Assembly (NCBI GenBank): GCA_023078685.1
Contig: JALGAS010000003.1
Span: 3,596,001 to 3,660,000, forward strand
Direction: 5' to 3'
DNA: 64,000 bases
From: Neopestalotiopsis rosae
Taxonomy: Eukaryota > Ascomycota > Sordariomycetes > Amphisphaeriales > Sporocadaceae
The translations under genes were made by a program, and so were the position numbers. The notes beneath the pieces were generated by a model, which was given only the letters and a program-made list of their open reading frames with translations, had not been told where the DNA came from and searched no databases. The number at the start of each line of letters is the position of its first letter. Position 1 is the stretch's first letter. Shown in pieces: positions 1 to 11,949 of the stretch.

Positions 1-759
1 GCGCCTGTGACTGGTCGAAGTAAAAACATGGCCATGTAACAAGGGTCGGTCTCTTGAACAGTAGCGCAAAAAGGTTGTTTGGCTGATTGTAGGGCTGGAC
101 TGCTATGCTGCCGGTGCCAAAGCTTCTCTCCACACCGCCATAACCATTGGGCTTGTGGAGTGTACTGGTGTCCACGGTTCAAACTCAAATGCTTAATCAG
201 CCTTCCCAGCTGGACGGTTCTTGGGATTGAAGGTAACATCGCTTCAGGGCACTGGTGTGCTCAGGTTTCACAGAGTCACTTGATGCGCGAGCTAATAAAG
301 TGTATCAACCATGCAAGCCACACACACATAATAGTCCTCCATTTGCACATTCCTACAATGACTTGCTGTGGGAAACTTTAGTCCACCGTCTTCTATGAGA
401 ACGATTTGATGACCTAGCTAAAAACACAGCCTCTGCTAGTCACCTGACTGAACCATACTGCTGCAGCTGCCTAGTGTCGTTGTGAGAGGTGCTTTATACG
501 CAGTCTATGTGAAAGGAAGTATTGGAGTACGTATGTTCAAGCGCAGAGTGTACACACGCAATGAGTATGGTTGCTGTTTTCAAAGCTACCGTCGGCGAGA
601 CTGAATTGTTCTAGTCCCCAGGCTCCATAAGGCTGAATCCCCAATTGGCGTAAGATCGTAGCTGCTATATCATAGCTGCTGGCGAAGGGGCACATATAGA
701 GGGTCTCCAACCCGCCTTCTCTTAGATACTTATCCTGTTGTCCTATATTGATCACAATC
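1..759. other. Gene-free left edge
   Basis: I see no coding region I can support here. The open frames are short, lack family motifs and have no intron pattern. The last 100-200 bases presumably hold the promoter of the AIG1-like gene starting at 760. Confidence 0.5.
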
Positions 760-2207
760 ATGGCGGTCACTTCAGAGGCTTACAAGTATTTCTACATATG
801 TATCGGCAAGACTGGAACGGGCAAAAGACCATTCATTTCAGCTGTGGGGGGACACCCTATTGATTTGAACCCCTCTGATGCTGGCGCTCAGCTCTATACA
901 CTTCCAAGACCAAATGAACATATTTCCATAATCAACACCCCAGGATTCAGGACTGGTATCCTTCGCCGACCGTCCGATCCCCTGTCTCTGAGGCCCTCGC
1001 CGTTATTTAGCATTCAGACAAATCAGAGCAGTCTTCTTCGCCTCTTGAATCATAATCAGATTTCTAGTTTCAACGGGATCTTCTGGTTTGTTGACAACTC
1101 CAGCTCTGAGAGGGAGCTGGAGGCACAGGCACGCTTCATTGATAACCTTCTCCACGAGGTTACAGGGCCATTGGATCCCCCTGAGTCAAATTGGGACCAC
1201 GTGGCTGTGATTCATGGTTCTAGCGTGGACACAAGAATCATCAAGAGAAATGTCCGCCGCGTCACTCTCCAAGATATAGATACCAGCTACCATATGAAGG
1301 ATATCGAAGACATCATGGAGCGCCTAAGAATACGCCGATCGAATACGAATGCCAACGACCGCAGACGACGATCATCGACAGAATCGACAGACTCAATTCA
1401 AGAAAGTCGTCAGGGCGTTTTGAGTCTTATTCGAAATCACGGACATATTTGGGTAAGTCCTTTTTTCATATTAGACTTCAAGTAAAAACTCACGAGATAC
1501 AGTGGTCGGCCCGGCAAGATAAATGTGTCAGTTGTGGCCAGACGGGTGACCATCGGGCATTTTACCCTGGCCATACCCAGGTAGAGCGAGTTCATCTCGT
1601 ATCTCGCTACCACCGTGGCAGCCTTGTCAAAGTCCATGAGCCGTGTGTCACAAACCAGCGGGCGGGATCTCAAGCCGCACCCACGCCAGTACCCAGCGAG
1701 GCTGCCGCGAATCAGCCAACAGCTGTCTCAGCTACCTACAATCACACTGCGACCCAGTTGAATATAGCTTTTAGAGTCAATATGCCAGCAAGTCCACAGG
1801 ACTCGAAGAGACATCCCGGTGCCAGAGCCATGACGCCCACGTGTCTGGTCACCCGCCGCCCACTGCCGAGAGATGACATCGTCACAATTGCGAGTCGCAC
1901 CACAATGATTGGTGTTTGCAATTATTGCAATCAAGACGCATCAAACTCATCCGGATGTCTATACTACTGGACGTGCTGCGAGACAACATTCTCTGCCTCC
2001 GGACTTTTACAGAACAACGTCGAACGTTCTCTGGGCGGGCCATGTCGGGAAAGCTGCATGCGCAGGAATTGTAATGGAAGATCCAGAGTAGGCTGCATTC
2101 GACAGTGTAATGGTTGTGGTCAGACAGATCAGTTGGGTGAGGTTGAAGGCGGCCGTTCATTCACGACGAGTGGTTGCGGAAGTGACATTCCGCATAGACT
2201 ACGATGA
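760..2207 (+). CDS. AIG1/Toc-like P-loop protein with Cys-rich tail; degenerate GTPase motifs
   Basis: Two exons, 760-1452 and 1503-2207, joined by a 50-nt phase-0 intron (GTAAGT...ATACAG), give 465 aa. The N-terminus resembles fungal AIG1-type GTPase domains. The P-loop region is at residues 16-23 and a G3-like motif at 59-62, followed by an Arg/Ser-rich hinge near 200-225. After the intron come Cys pairs (CVSCG, CNYCNQ, WTCC, CNGCG) typical of the zinc-binding tails of these proteins. Two key positions are altered: the Walker A Ser/Thr after the Lys is Arg (GKTGTGKR), and the usual DTPG is NTPG. Nucleotide binding is therefore doubtful and this may be a pseudo-GTPase or a decaying copy. The ATG at 760 is the first that includes the whole P-loop. 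No substrate or pathway can be named. Confidence 0.6.
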
Positions 2208-3239
2208 ATTGCGCCAATTTGCTGTATCAGTGGCATAAATATGACGCTTGGCGAGAATGTTTTGCTTTTTTGAATAGATTCCCCTCTCATCTGTAATGAT
2301 TTTACTAGAATCCGATAGAAATATTGAAATTCTCTACTTGTGATCTCATGTATCTGGCCTAGTTCAATACTTCGCCATTCTCATGTCTCACCACGCCAAT
2401 AAAAAGCACACGTCTTCACGTAGATTACACCACCGCCCTCATCATTGGTAGAGAAGAAGAACACGCCAAAAGCGATATTCCACCTGGACGTGAGGGCAAA
2501 TGGCGGCTAGTGGACGAAGATACGTTGAAAGAATGTCGGAGTTCTGCGGCAACTGGAGATCAGAATAGTGAATAGAGAGAAAAAAGAATGAAAAATCACA
2601 AAGAACCAGGCGAAAAAGAAGTTACGATTAGACAGGAAAAACATCATTTCCAATGAATAGCAATTGTGTGACAAATGGACTTGTCTCGATATAAGCCCGG
2701 TGCAGTGACGTTTTAGTGCTGACCTCAGAAAACCCGAGGCGCATCAGCAACCCCTGGATCGGAAGCTGATAGGAAGCAGGGGTGCATGGCTTTTCAGCCA
2801 TGAGCACAAGAACGAATGATTACCACACAGGGCTCGATGCTTCATTGGCTCTAATCCATAAATAGCCGGATGATCTTCTAGAATTACGGCAGGAAGCGTT
2901 GTATGCCGGTCCAATCAAGTAGCGGCAACCCACAAACACGAACGCCCAAAGGCTTGCCGAATTTGATATGTCCAACGAGTCTGCCTCGAACGAGCATGTC
3001 TCCTAGGACCGCGTACTAGGGGCGGATCTCGGCTGAAACCTCTAGGTAGCAAACTCCACTATTGAAAAGGCATATATAACGATAAGTGTGACAGCATTCG
3101 ATGTCAGTCTCGTGACATTATCAGAAGTTGATGCGCATCGCTGGGAAATCGTACTAAGCGATCAAAACGGTATACCATCCCAATCCTCAGATCGTTCCAT
3201 GCGCGTTTCGCTTAGAACGACGGATGCCATTTGCTCAAA
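2208..3239. other. Intergenic, no gene seen
   Basis: About 1 kb between two plus-strand genes. It is AT-rich just downstream of 2207, with several short open frames that have no recognisable motifs. I see no repeat or RNA gene. Confidence 0.5.
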
Positions 3240-4355
3240 ATGCTCGCAATTGCCAATCTGCGCGTTCAATGCCAGGAGGTCAGCTTCTCCGATTGGGTAT
3301 CGCTATTAACCCTCTGCCTGGCACCGTTGGTGGCGCACATTCTCGCCGGAGCGCCGCAGCCCTCGCTCCTCGTGTCCTCCCAGCCGCGATGGCACGACCG
3401 GATGTGCATCTGGAACCCGACGACCATCCTCTGCCGCTACGCGGCCATTGTGGATAGGCGCATACGCGCGCGGGAGTCGTGGGATCCCGTCGACGCCGCG
3501 GCTGCCAACGCCATCTTCTGGACGTGCCACGGCTGGATTGGATCGGATTTTATGGCTCTCGAAACCCTTCCCCTCTGCACCCTGCTGCCGGAGCGCGGCA
3601 CGGTCCGATTGCTATCGACGGAAATGCTCAAAACTATTGTCGTCACCATGCAAGGTCTGCAGGCATCGGTCATGCTCGTGGGCGGCGCCACAGGTACCGT
3701 CATGTATAATCAGTACTTTGGTCTGGACTGGGTCTTTGGCCCCTTGACCATAATGGGATTACTCCGGCTGGTGGCGGCACCGTGGTTGACGTCGGATTTT
3801 ATGTACTCGATACGAACGGCTGGGACCGGTTTCACGCCTCCGGACCGTTTGAGAGATTCCGTCGACAGCTTGTGCGTCGCGTCGTCAGTAGAAAAGACGC
3901 CTCGCATGATGATTCGATACCGTTCCACCTCGTACCGGGCCAGTCGATGCTTTCGGCTGTTGTACTTGAGCTTGCTGGTCTGCAGCTGGCTGCTGGCCGT
4001 GTGGTGGACTTTTATCAAGCCTTGCATTCACGAAACTGGCTTGCCGTTGACGGCTTCGGCGTTCCTCGCCGGAGCACTGTACGTCTTTGCGCTCGCCAGC
4101 ATCATTGCCATCTTCTTTTACTACTATGTGTGGCTCGAGTCAGACTCGACTATTCTTCCCTGCGTCGGCGCCACGTGGTACAAGATTTATACCATCTTCT
4201 TCATGTTATTCATGGCGGGTGTCTTGTTGTTAGTCGCATTGGAAACCTACAAAACACCGTGTGGGACCTACACGAGTCTGCCTAGAAAATGCGCAGATCT
4301 GGTTTGCAAGTCAAGAGGAGGGGAGGTGACGGGAGCTATTGCGGAGTGTTATTGA
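3240..4355 (+). CDS. Multi-pass membrane protein of unknown function
   Basis: An uninterrupted 371-aa frame. I chose the ATG at 3240, which gives the N-terminus MLAIANLRVQCQ, just before the first hydrophobic segment (about residues 17-38). Further hydrophobic stretches lie near residues 140-185 and there are three more between about 235 and 345 (LLYLSLLVCSWLLAVWW, SAFLAGALYVFALASIIAIF, YTIFFMLFMAGVLLLVAL). A membrane location is clear from this. I do not recognise the family. The paired Cys and Trp residues between the segments suggest a structured domain rather than a chance frame. It ends 41 bp before the convergent Zn2Cys6 gene. Confidence 0.65.
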   Translation: MLAIANLRVQCQEVSFSDWVSLLTLCLAPLVAHILAGAPQPSLLVSSQPRWHDRMCIWNPTTILCRYAAIVDRRIRARESWDPVDAAAANAIFWTCHGWIGSDFMALETLPLCTLLPERGTVRLLSTEMLKTIVVTMQGLQASVMLVGGATGTVMYNQYFGLDWVFGPLTIMGLLRLVAAPWLTSDFMYSIRTAGTGFTPPDRLRDSVDSLCVASSVEKTPRMMIRYRSTSYRASRCFRLLYLSLLVCSWLLAVWWTFIKPCIHETGLPLTASAFLAGALYVFALASIIAIFFYYYVWLESDSTILPCVGATWYKIYTIFFMLFMAGVLLLVALETYKTPCGTYTSLPRKCADLVCKSRGGEVTGAIAECY

Positions 4356-4396
4356 GCAATGAACTATCGACTTATGGTATCACTGAGATTCAACGA

Positions 4397-5745
4397 TCAC
4401 CTCAAAGCGCCTACTACATTGCTTGATAAGCGTTGTGCATCTCTCAGCAACGCCTCACCCCACCCTGTCAAGTACCATACCCGCGACTCTGCTAAAGACA
4501 AGACTCTGCTATAATACCACAACACTACAAAAGCGGCTGCTTGCCGGTCTTTCAAAAGTCGCATGAATTCTTCCGACAAGGCAATGGGCCAGTAAAATGC
4601 CACCCGCAAATGCGGCGCGCTGCTCGTCAACATGGCTCGCTCAATCGCATACGTCAAGGACTCGGCCGCCTGACTGCAGACCGCGTCCGAGCCGACAACA
4701 CTGGCCGGGTCCGACGCCACAATGGCCAGCTCGCGCATGACCTCCGCCAGCTCCGGAGACTCGGTAGGTTCCTTTGACCGATCGAATTGGCGCCCGAGCG
4801 GCCCCGACCACAGGCTCGACTCGTACATCTTCAAGATGCCGTTCATGCCCCGGGCGAGCTCAAAGATGTCGAGCAGGTCCTCGACGGCGCTCCCGGGGCT
4901 CTGACAAGAGTACGAAGCGAAGCTGTTGATGACTAAGAGGGACGCCGTGGCAAAGACGGCGTGGCACGACTCGTCTGTCAGGTCTCGCGTTGCGAGCCGT
5001 AAGTCCTCGGTCGTCCGGCCGTGGAAACCCAGGGCTTTCAGAACCCACTGTTCCCGTTCGCCAGACGGCGCGAGATGAGCCTTGTGGAAGGCGGCCACGG
5101 CGAGCACCTGATACATGAGGTAAGAACTCTTGAAAGCCATCTTAGGGATGGCGTCCCGCCAATTGTGCAAGAGTTCGGGCGTGCGAGGCATGGTGTGACA
5201 TGTCGAGGTGGAATAGTGGTGCATCAAGTGCAGATTTTGGAGCCAAGATCTGGGATCATTTGTTTCTTGATCCGGATCAAATGGTATTGGCGGCCTATTG
5301 AAGGTGCTGCTCACCGGCGCTGCAGGCGCTGATGGCGACGAGACTTGGTGGATCTGGGAAGTGATTGAGACGCCCGGACTGGACCCATCTTGAGATGATG
5401 GGTTCCCGTCCGACCTTGCAACAGCTGGCTGTGGTCGCAAGGGTACGCTTCGTGGAATTGTGACCTGACTTGTCGATTGGAAAGAATCACGTGGCGGGTC
5501 TTGCCGGCGAGAAGGCAGAGGTCTATTATGGCGGATCGAGGTTATAGTCAAGCTGCACGGCACCTGGTGTCGCGTACATGCGGCACAGGGCACCCTTTCG
5601 TCGCACTTGTCATCGCAGTCGCATTAGATTGGCTGAACACCCACTGTAATGAGATAGATGAAGGATTGATTACCTTGACCTTTCTCTGCTTACATCTTCC
5701 ACACCCCGTTCGGGACTTTCGCTTCAATGGCCGAGTGTCATTCAT
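4397..5745 (-). CDS. Zn2Cys6 transcription factor, Upc2-like
   Basis: Exon 1 is 5745-5674 and exon 2 is 5605-4397, with a 68-nt phase-0 intron, giving 426 aa. The intron interrupts the zinc cluster directly after Lys24. Splicing restores six Cys at residues 15, 18, 25, 31, 34 and 41 (C-x2-C-x6-C-x5-C-x2-C-x6-C), preceded by a basic stretch. A Ser/Pro-rich linker follows to about residue 125, then an all-helical region (DPRSWLQNLHLMHHYSTSTC onward) of the kind found in Upc2/sterol-uptake-control-like regulators. It is probably a nuclear DNA-binding activator. Its neighbours are an FAD oxidase on the same strand and a convergent membrane protein; whether it controls them is unknown. Confidence 0.88.
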
Positions 5746-6136
5746 GGTGGGTTACGGGGCGAGTGGAAGATGCAGCCGGGGCTCTCAAGGAATTGAGGAA
5801 CGGCAACGCCCTGAAAGTCCCGGCCAATCCGGGCGGACCGCGACCTTGGTTAATGCTCACCCTGAATCCCCTGGACACGGGCCCCCGCCAAGCAAAGACA
5901 AGACGTCCTTAGCTACTCTAGTGCGCTAAGTACCGACGCATTAGCGCCTTGGAGGTGCCGAGAGAGCATTGGGTGTGGTATGGGCCATTTCTATATACTA
6001 TTGGCGTATGTACACTATCAACATTGAATAAAATACATAAATATTACTTTTCCGTGGCTCTCGGGGACTATATGCAACTGATTCGTGCATCGCATTTACT
6101 AATGCTCAAAACTGTACGGAGTCTCCATTACTCGAC
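5746..6136. other. Intergenic between regulator start and oxidase 3' end
   Basis: Upstream region of the Zn2Cys6 gene (minus strand) and downstream region of the FAD oxidase. Open frames on the plus strand here are antisense to the regulator promoter and show no family motif. No repeat stands out. Confidence 0.45.
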
Positions 6137-7829
6137 TTAACGAGAGAGCTTGAAACCACCCCAGTTTAGGCGGGAAAAGACTTCTAGGGGATCGTAGTCG
6201 GAGCGAACCTGTCTCATCCTCTCAATGTTCTCGCGAGGGAAAGTCGAGTACGGGTCCTGGAACTCGCCAGCATCGCCCATGTAGAGCCATTCGTGAGACA
6301 GGCCCATGAGCTGGTTCTCCTGGTGCCAGTAGTCGAGCAGCGATCGGGACCAAGATGTCATGCGGAGATCATCCTCCTCATTGGCCCAACCGGTAGAAAA
6401 TTGCCAGACTACACGATATTGTTAGTCTCACTATAGGTATAACATTGAGCGAAAATGAGTGGTCCACATACTGATGTAGTTCTGGTCATCGTCAAGACCC
6501 CAAACATTGCCGACGCCATTGTTCTTGGCAACGCTGAGGGCGCTCTTGGGAACAATGTTCATGACAAAAGTGGGGTACAAGCCCTCGACATCGCTGATGG
6601 AGTCGACGGCATCCTTCCAGCCCTGGTAGATGCGGTAGAGCTGAGCAGCATCAGGGATCATAGTCTTGTGAGCAAATTGTACGCTGCGAGAAATAGTTAT
6701 TAGCAAAGGCTAGAAGGATACACCGCAAGTTTTGCAAACTTACCGGAACATCTGGTTTGGAGTGTCAAGTCCGGCGTGCCATTGCTTGGGAGTCATGACT
6801 GCGTTCATAGTCGAGGTGGAGGGGATCTTGGAGAAGGCCTCAAAGCGAGAGGGAGGCGACTCGGTTCCCTCTTGCATGCCCATGATGAACGAAGTGACAT
6901 CCTTGGTTGTCGCGTTGTATTGAATGGTGATGACTGAGCCTGCTGCCAGTTCGGGTCCGTCATTGTTGACCAAGTCGCAGGTGGCGCCGATAAAGTCCTC
7001 AATGGCAGATTCGTTGTAGGTCTGGTAGGTAATGCTGACGTTGGCCATGGGGAACGCCTGCAGCTTGAAGTTGGTGACGAGTCCAAAGTTGTTGGCACCT
7101 CCCTTGAGTGCCCAAAAGAGCTCAAAGTTGTCCGTCTTGTTCGCGACAACCTGGGTACCATTGCCGAGAACAACATCGTAGCTGACAACATTGTCCATGG
7201 TGAATCCATACTTGTTGATGAAGTAGTGGAATCCGCCAATCAGGGTGAGTCCAGGTACACCGATTGTCTTCATTCTGCCGCCAATGGTGTAGAGTCCATA
7301 TTCGTCGAGTGCGTTGTAAACATCGACCCAGCGGCTTCCGGGTCCCACGTCAATTGTCTCGCTCTCAGCATCGACGATATTCTGGTTGATAGATGAAAGC
7401 GAAATCATGACTCCGCCGTTGATGTTGTTGGATCCCGGGTACTGAAGTTGTTAGTAATCAAACAAGGCTGGCTGGAAAGCCAATTTGATGCTCTTTTCCT
7501 CAAAGACTCACATTCATGTGACCGCCTCCACGAACAGCAAACTGCGTGCCGCAGCCAGCAAGGATCTGCACACCACTGGCCAAATCATCGGCACTAGAAG
7601 GCTCGAAGATGCATGCAGGTGCCAAGTCAGATCGAACATCCCAAAACTCAATGACTTCGGTGGCATAAGTAGTGGAGTTGCTAAAGATGGTCCTGTTGCC
7701 AAAGGTTGAGCTCAATTGGGTGCAACCACAAGTTGCGCCTTCAGACAAGGATACTACCGGCACTTGCAACGCCTGAGCGGCTGCAAGCGCTGGCACGAAA
7801 GCCGCAACTGCAAGCTTGAGGATAGACAT
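6137..7829 (-). CDS. Secreted FAD-linked oxidase (FAD_binding_4, berberine-bridge-like)
   Basis: Four exons (7829-7512, 7441-6744, 6683-6472, 6408-6137) with introns of 70, 60 and 63 nt give 499 aa. Residues 1-20 form a signal peptide (MSILKLAVAAFVPALAAAQA). The PCMH-type FAD domain follows. RGGGH at about residues 100-104 supplies the His that is covalently linked to FAD in this family. The C-terminus ends with the BBE-type block containing FSRLNWGGFKL. Family members oxidise alcohols, aldehydes or sugars, or form C-C bonds in secondary metabolism; the substrate here is unknown. It is divergent from the small membrane-protein gene at 8733, sharing a 0.9-kb promoter region. A second, distant paralogue lies at 11950. 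Confidence 0.9.
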
Positions 7830-8732
7830 TGCGAAACACAGATTGTCTGAAAGGTAGGTCGGATTATTGGATGATGTTGTGATAAGTCCATTGAGATTGC
7901 CCCTGGGTAAAGTACGATATATATGTCTGCATCAATGTAGATCTCGGTATAGTGACAGCTAGCGTATATCCGAGATCTATGCCGAGTCCACCTACCCATT
8001 ATGTCACGGAGATCTAGTTGCTGGTTGGTGCTATAATTTCAATCAAGGCTTGGGTAACAATGCACATAGTACGGCAATGCGAAGCCGCACAAGGGGCTTA
8101 TGGGACACTAGGCCAAATACACTTGATTGAAGCGTTGAACCAATTATAGTCCCCCCATCCCGAGAGCGAACGCCTTGTGGGGCAAGAAAACCGTTGCCTA
8201 AGGTCCCGAGACCGAGATGGGCCCAGGGTTTCTTGGCGATCCAAATCTAACGAAAACAATCCAAGTTCTTGGATCTACTAAAAATCAACTAGAAACAAAA
8301 GCGGCGCATTTCTTCTGCTAGTCAGGCTTTTGAGCTATTATAAGTTTTTTGACATGGCGTGTGAAAAGTCTAAAGTCTAAGATTTTGAGGCTGTTCAACA
8401 GTTATACCTCTCAAGGCCAATCAACAGCCCAACCGAGACGAGGCCAAGACTTTTGACAACAGATAGGGGAGAGGCTGAGCTGACACGGCTATCGTGGGCA
8501 TCATTCATGATGCTATTTTGGAAGACTTGGTATTCACTATTGAAAAATGAAGATGAGATATATGTCTATAAAGATCCATTTGACATCGAAACTTGAAGTG
8601 CATTTGAATCATTCAACTCATCAATTGCTCAATCAACCCTATCAATCCCATCATCATCATTGATAATCGCAACTGTCGAAACAACTTCATCCAACTATAC
8701 CATCCTCGCTATCAATCTCAAATATCACAGCA
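7830..8732. promoter_or_regulatory. Divergent promoter region with a long inverted repeat
   Basis: Shared upstream region of the FAD oxidase (minus) and the four-helix protein (plus). It holds a perfect 10-bp inverted repeat (7938-7947 and 7970-7979, arms TAGATCTCGG/CCGAGATCTA, 22-nt spacer) about 110 bp upstream of the oxidase ATG. A TATATATA-like tract near 7917-7925 could serve the oxidase. TATAAA near 8567 could serve the plus-strand gene. Assignment to either gene is inference. Confidence 0.4.
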
Positions 8733-9375
8733 ATGGCCGTTCTCCTGAGCCCGCGATATATCCTCCCTGTCCACTGCGTCCAGCTGTTCTTGGTCATCAC
8801 AGTGATCAGTCTCGCAGTGGCAAGAATCTTCATCAAAGGTGGCCAGCTTAGAAGAAATGACACAATGGCACTCAGTATGGTATGTGTATCCACAAAGTCC
8901 CAGATTCGCATATCCCTAGAACAGTGGAGCTGACAGTCTATAAAGGGAGCCAAGTCACTCGGATTCCTTGCCTATGAATTGTTGTCGGAATACTGGGGCC
9001 CATGCAAGAGGTGGGCCAGTCTAAAGGCGAACACCATTCTCAACTGCCTCGAGATCTTGTTCTGGGCAGCCATTGCATTTCTTGCAATTCAAACCAACAT
9101 CCAATCCTGTGTGGGAGTCAGCTGCACGATCAACTGGGTCATTGTAACATTCGCTATTATCACCAGGTTTGTGCATCCCCCAAGAGATCCCTTGAATCTA
9201 TGCTAATTTCAATACCAATAGTTGCGTTTCCGCATATGCTGCTGCAATCTTCTACATCGAGTTCCGCAAGTCGCGCCGTCAGCCAGTCATGACAAGTGAA
9301 GCCATGTGCAGCGACTCTATGGTACCTTTGGAGCACCACCACCAGAGATACAAGTCGGTCGGAAGCAGTGTCTAA
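8733..9375 (+). CDS. Small four-helix (MARVEL-like) membrane protein A
   Basis: Three exons (8733-8879, 8946-9166, 9222-9375) with introns of 66 and 55 nt (phases 0 and 2) give 173 aa. Hydrophobic helices lie near residues 13-33 (LPVHCVQLFLVITVISLAVA), 50-63, 79-97 (NCLEILFWAAIAFLAI) and 108-135. The C-terminal tail is short, charged and cytosol-like. The layout resembles fungal MARVEL-like integral membrane proteins, but there is no diagnostic motif, so function is unknown. Intron phases and helix spacing match the gene at 10338, which suggests they are paralogues. Confidence 0.7.
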
Positions 9376-10337
9376 GGAGACGGAGATAATGGATAGACTC
9401 AACGGCAAAATTTAGAAAGAGATAAAGTGGAGATTTTTATTTGTTATTGGCGCAGTCATCTATAATATGGGCTATAGACAGTATTCCATCTGGAGCTGCA
9501 TTAGATTTTCTTTATCGAATGATTCATTCGGGCTGAAAAAGCTATGATGCAAATCTCGCGATCGCCTTCCGTGACATGTTGGTCCACAAGACTAACGGTA
9601 TGACCAAAACTTAAAAGAAAAAAGTAGACGTCAAGCCTGCATTGGTGCAGGGATATATGGACATGCGTAAAGTACAGAACCAAGATATGGCATATGGTGA
9701 AACCGCGACAGCACATTTGATAGCGCGCTATCGCCCCCAATCACCCTCTAGCAGATTTGTTGTTAGTATAGAGCTACAGAGCTAACCAGCTCCGACCTGG
9801 GCGTCAGTACTTGCGCCGCGGAGCTGCCGTCAATTATAATTATATCGTGCATCTTCGTATCTCATCAAACCAAAGACGATTCATTTCGAAATTGAACATG
9901 AGTTGACAGCCTCGAGATATCGTATTGAACCTTTTTCATCCAAAAGTACCAACGGTATGACGCTGATACCAACGGTACTCGCACTGATCCCTGGCTGCCA
10001 TCATAAATGCTAGCGTCGGGACTGAGCTGTCCGCCGCCAAGCACCCAAGCACGTAGCTGCAGGGCTAGAACCAGCCTAATACCAGCCCACTAACAGGTAC
10101 GTAAGGCACTGCGCCCACCTTCTCGTACATGAAGAAGATACATACCCAACCCTGATGCTTTAAAAGAACTCCCTTTTTTGTTTCGCTTAATTGTTCTACA
10201 CATATTCCATCAGCTCGCTTTCGGAAGCGTTACATTCGTTCGCCTCAAACTGCACACTCAGCTTACAAATTCGAAAATCCTACGGAACACAACAGAGAAC
10301 CACTTGCACCTGTAATCAACATCCTACCAACGAAAAA
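9376..10337. other. Intergenic between the two four-helix genes
   Basis: No gene supported. An 11-bp direct repeat TACCAACGGTA occurs at 9947-9957 and 9967-9977, upstream of the gene at 10338. Each copy is partly self-complementary (TACC/GGTA). It could be a tandem regulator site. Confidence 0.4.
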
Positions 10338-11262
10338 ATGACGACAAAGCAAATGGGCAATATGGACAACATATCCCCCATTACTCAGAGAACTGATCCA
10401 CCGCAAACTGAGGAATGGATGGACTCTCCTTTGACCAACCTACAGAAGCAATGGACGGCGACAAACTCAAAATACCAACTCGTCGCCTTGGTGTTTGCAG
10501 TCATTACAATGGCAGTGACAATAGCCATATGGGCTGGCGCTTCACATTTGCTTGATCCAGCTCTAACGCTACCACTTGTAAGCAAAAATTCCATCTCGAG
10601 CAACACCTCAAAACCCCATACAAGTATTGCCTACTAATTGCAACACTGTCCAGGGATTTGTCAGTATGATATGGAACGCGACCGACCTTATCCTCGTCCG
10701 CATGCACAAGGAAGATAAGATCAAATTGAAGCACCACATTGCAGCATACTGCATACTATGGTTTGGAGGGTTCACATCGACTGGATATCAGAGTTACACC
10801 ATTATCAAAGACCCCAACTCGGTCGTACAAGGAGCGAGCTCAGCTTGGCGAGCGGTTCTCAACGTCGTGTGCGCAACCACAGCAGTCATGTCGTAAGTCT
10901 CTCTCAATCCATCTCCGATCATTTGCATGTCAGTTACTAATTCGAAATCCAGTCTTGTCCATTTCATTCTGTTCGTAAGATCCTGCATGGAGACAGACAG
11001 AAGAAAGAAGGACCTCCGCGTGCGCGATCTCATGATTGCCCTGTCGGAGCGCCAGGAGCAGCAGCGCCAGCAGAGCTCCTGGTCGGCCTTTACGCCGTCG
11101 CCGATATCACCCCGCGCCCACCCGGGCCTGCCCAACCTGCCCGAGGCCGACGACAAGGCGGCGCTGGCCGAGCTGGGCGGCGTCGCGGAACCCCAGGAGA
11201 TTTATAGCAAGGAGGTCAAGCAGCCGGGACAGCCGCAGATGCAACCAGTGGAGCTTCCGTAG
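10338..11262 (+). CDS. Small four-helix (MARVEL-like) membrane protein B
   Basis: Three exons (10338-10577, 10654-10892, 10953-11262) with introns of 76 and 60 nt (phases 0 and 2) give 262 aa. A hydrophilic N-terminal tail of about 45 residues is followed by helices near 46-67 (YQLVALVFAVITMAVTIAIW), 82-95, 110-130 and 142-170. The C-terminal tail is long, rich in Gln, Pro and charged residues, and starts METDRRKKDLR. The ATG at 10338 follows an A-rich leader and is the first in frame close to the conserved part. It is a likely paralogue of the 8733 gene, with the same exon phases and helix order but an added tail. Function is unknown. Confidence 0.72.
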
Positions 11263-11949
11263 GGACCCGTGAGCCATGGTAGAAGAAAATAATACGCACA
11301 TTTAATAGATTTTACTTACGTCACATATCCATTTTCCCTCCCACATGCATTTTTTCCCTTCTCGCTGTGCAACTAGCTTGTGTCCGAGATCGAGACAAAG
11401 TACTACTGTCCAAGATTGACAGGAAGTAAGGTTTAGCGTGCTGCCCTGGTTCCAGTTAATCTCGGATGCTCTTGTGATTGGCGGACCTTAGCCGGGCCCA
11501 CATTGGTCCCCTAACACCCACCTCGCCTTCGGATATGGAATCAACAATCACGTCGGCCAAGGTTCCCCTAGGCACGTCTGTTCGGTAGGTCGGCTTTCAA
11601 TGGGGAACTAGCCGAGTCGATGCCGAAGTGCAGTTGTCCAATGGCCGTCATCGAACTGTGGAGACATGCCGCTTATAGAACAATATAGACAACTTGCGCC
11701 TCCTGTCATGTGCAAAGATGCCGCGTATTGACCGCGATATGTGGAGTATCTATGGAGAGGGCGACTGTGAAACATATGCGGGCTCCGACTGAGTGCTATT
11801 TGCTGGTAATTCTTATATTCCTTACTTATATACCCTTTGTTTTTCTTGGCTTTTCTTGGTTTCATTTCGCGTTATCTTCTTCATACCTTTTTACCACATT
11901 TCTCGTCTTTTTCGGTATATGATACTCGCGAAACGATAGAGATCTCGTC
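11263..11949. other. Intergenic, no gene seen
   Basis: Upstream region of the second FAD oxidase. Pyrimidine-rich tracts occur at about 11830-11915, directly before the ATG at 11950, as is common in fungal promoters. No other structure seen. Confidence 0.45.

Noticed and set aside
79..381. Short open frame near the left end
   Set aside because: No motif, no homology pattern and no upstream promoter signal; length is within chance.
5477..5929. 150-codon plus-strand frame
   Set aside because: It is antisense to the zinc-cluster exons of the regulator and lacks any family feature.
10578..10653. Separate gene starting in the second exon of four-helix protein B
   Set aside because: Splice signals and helix order show one three-exon gene.
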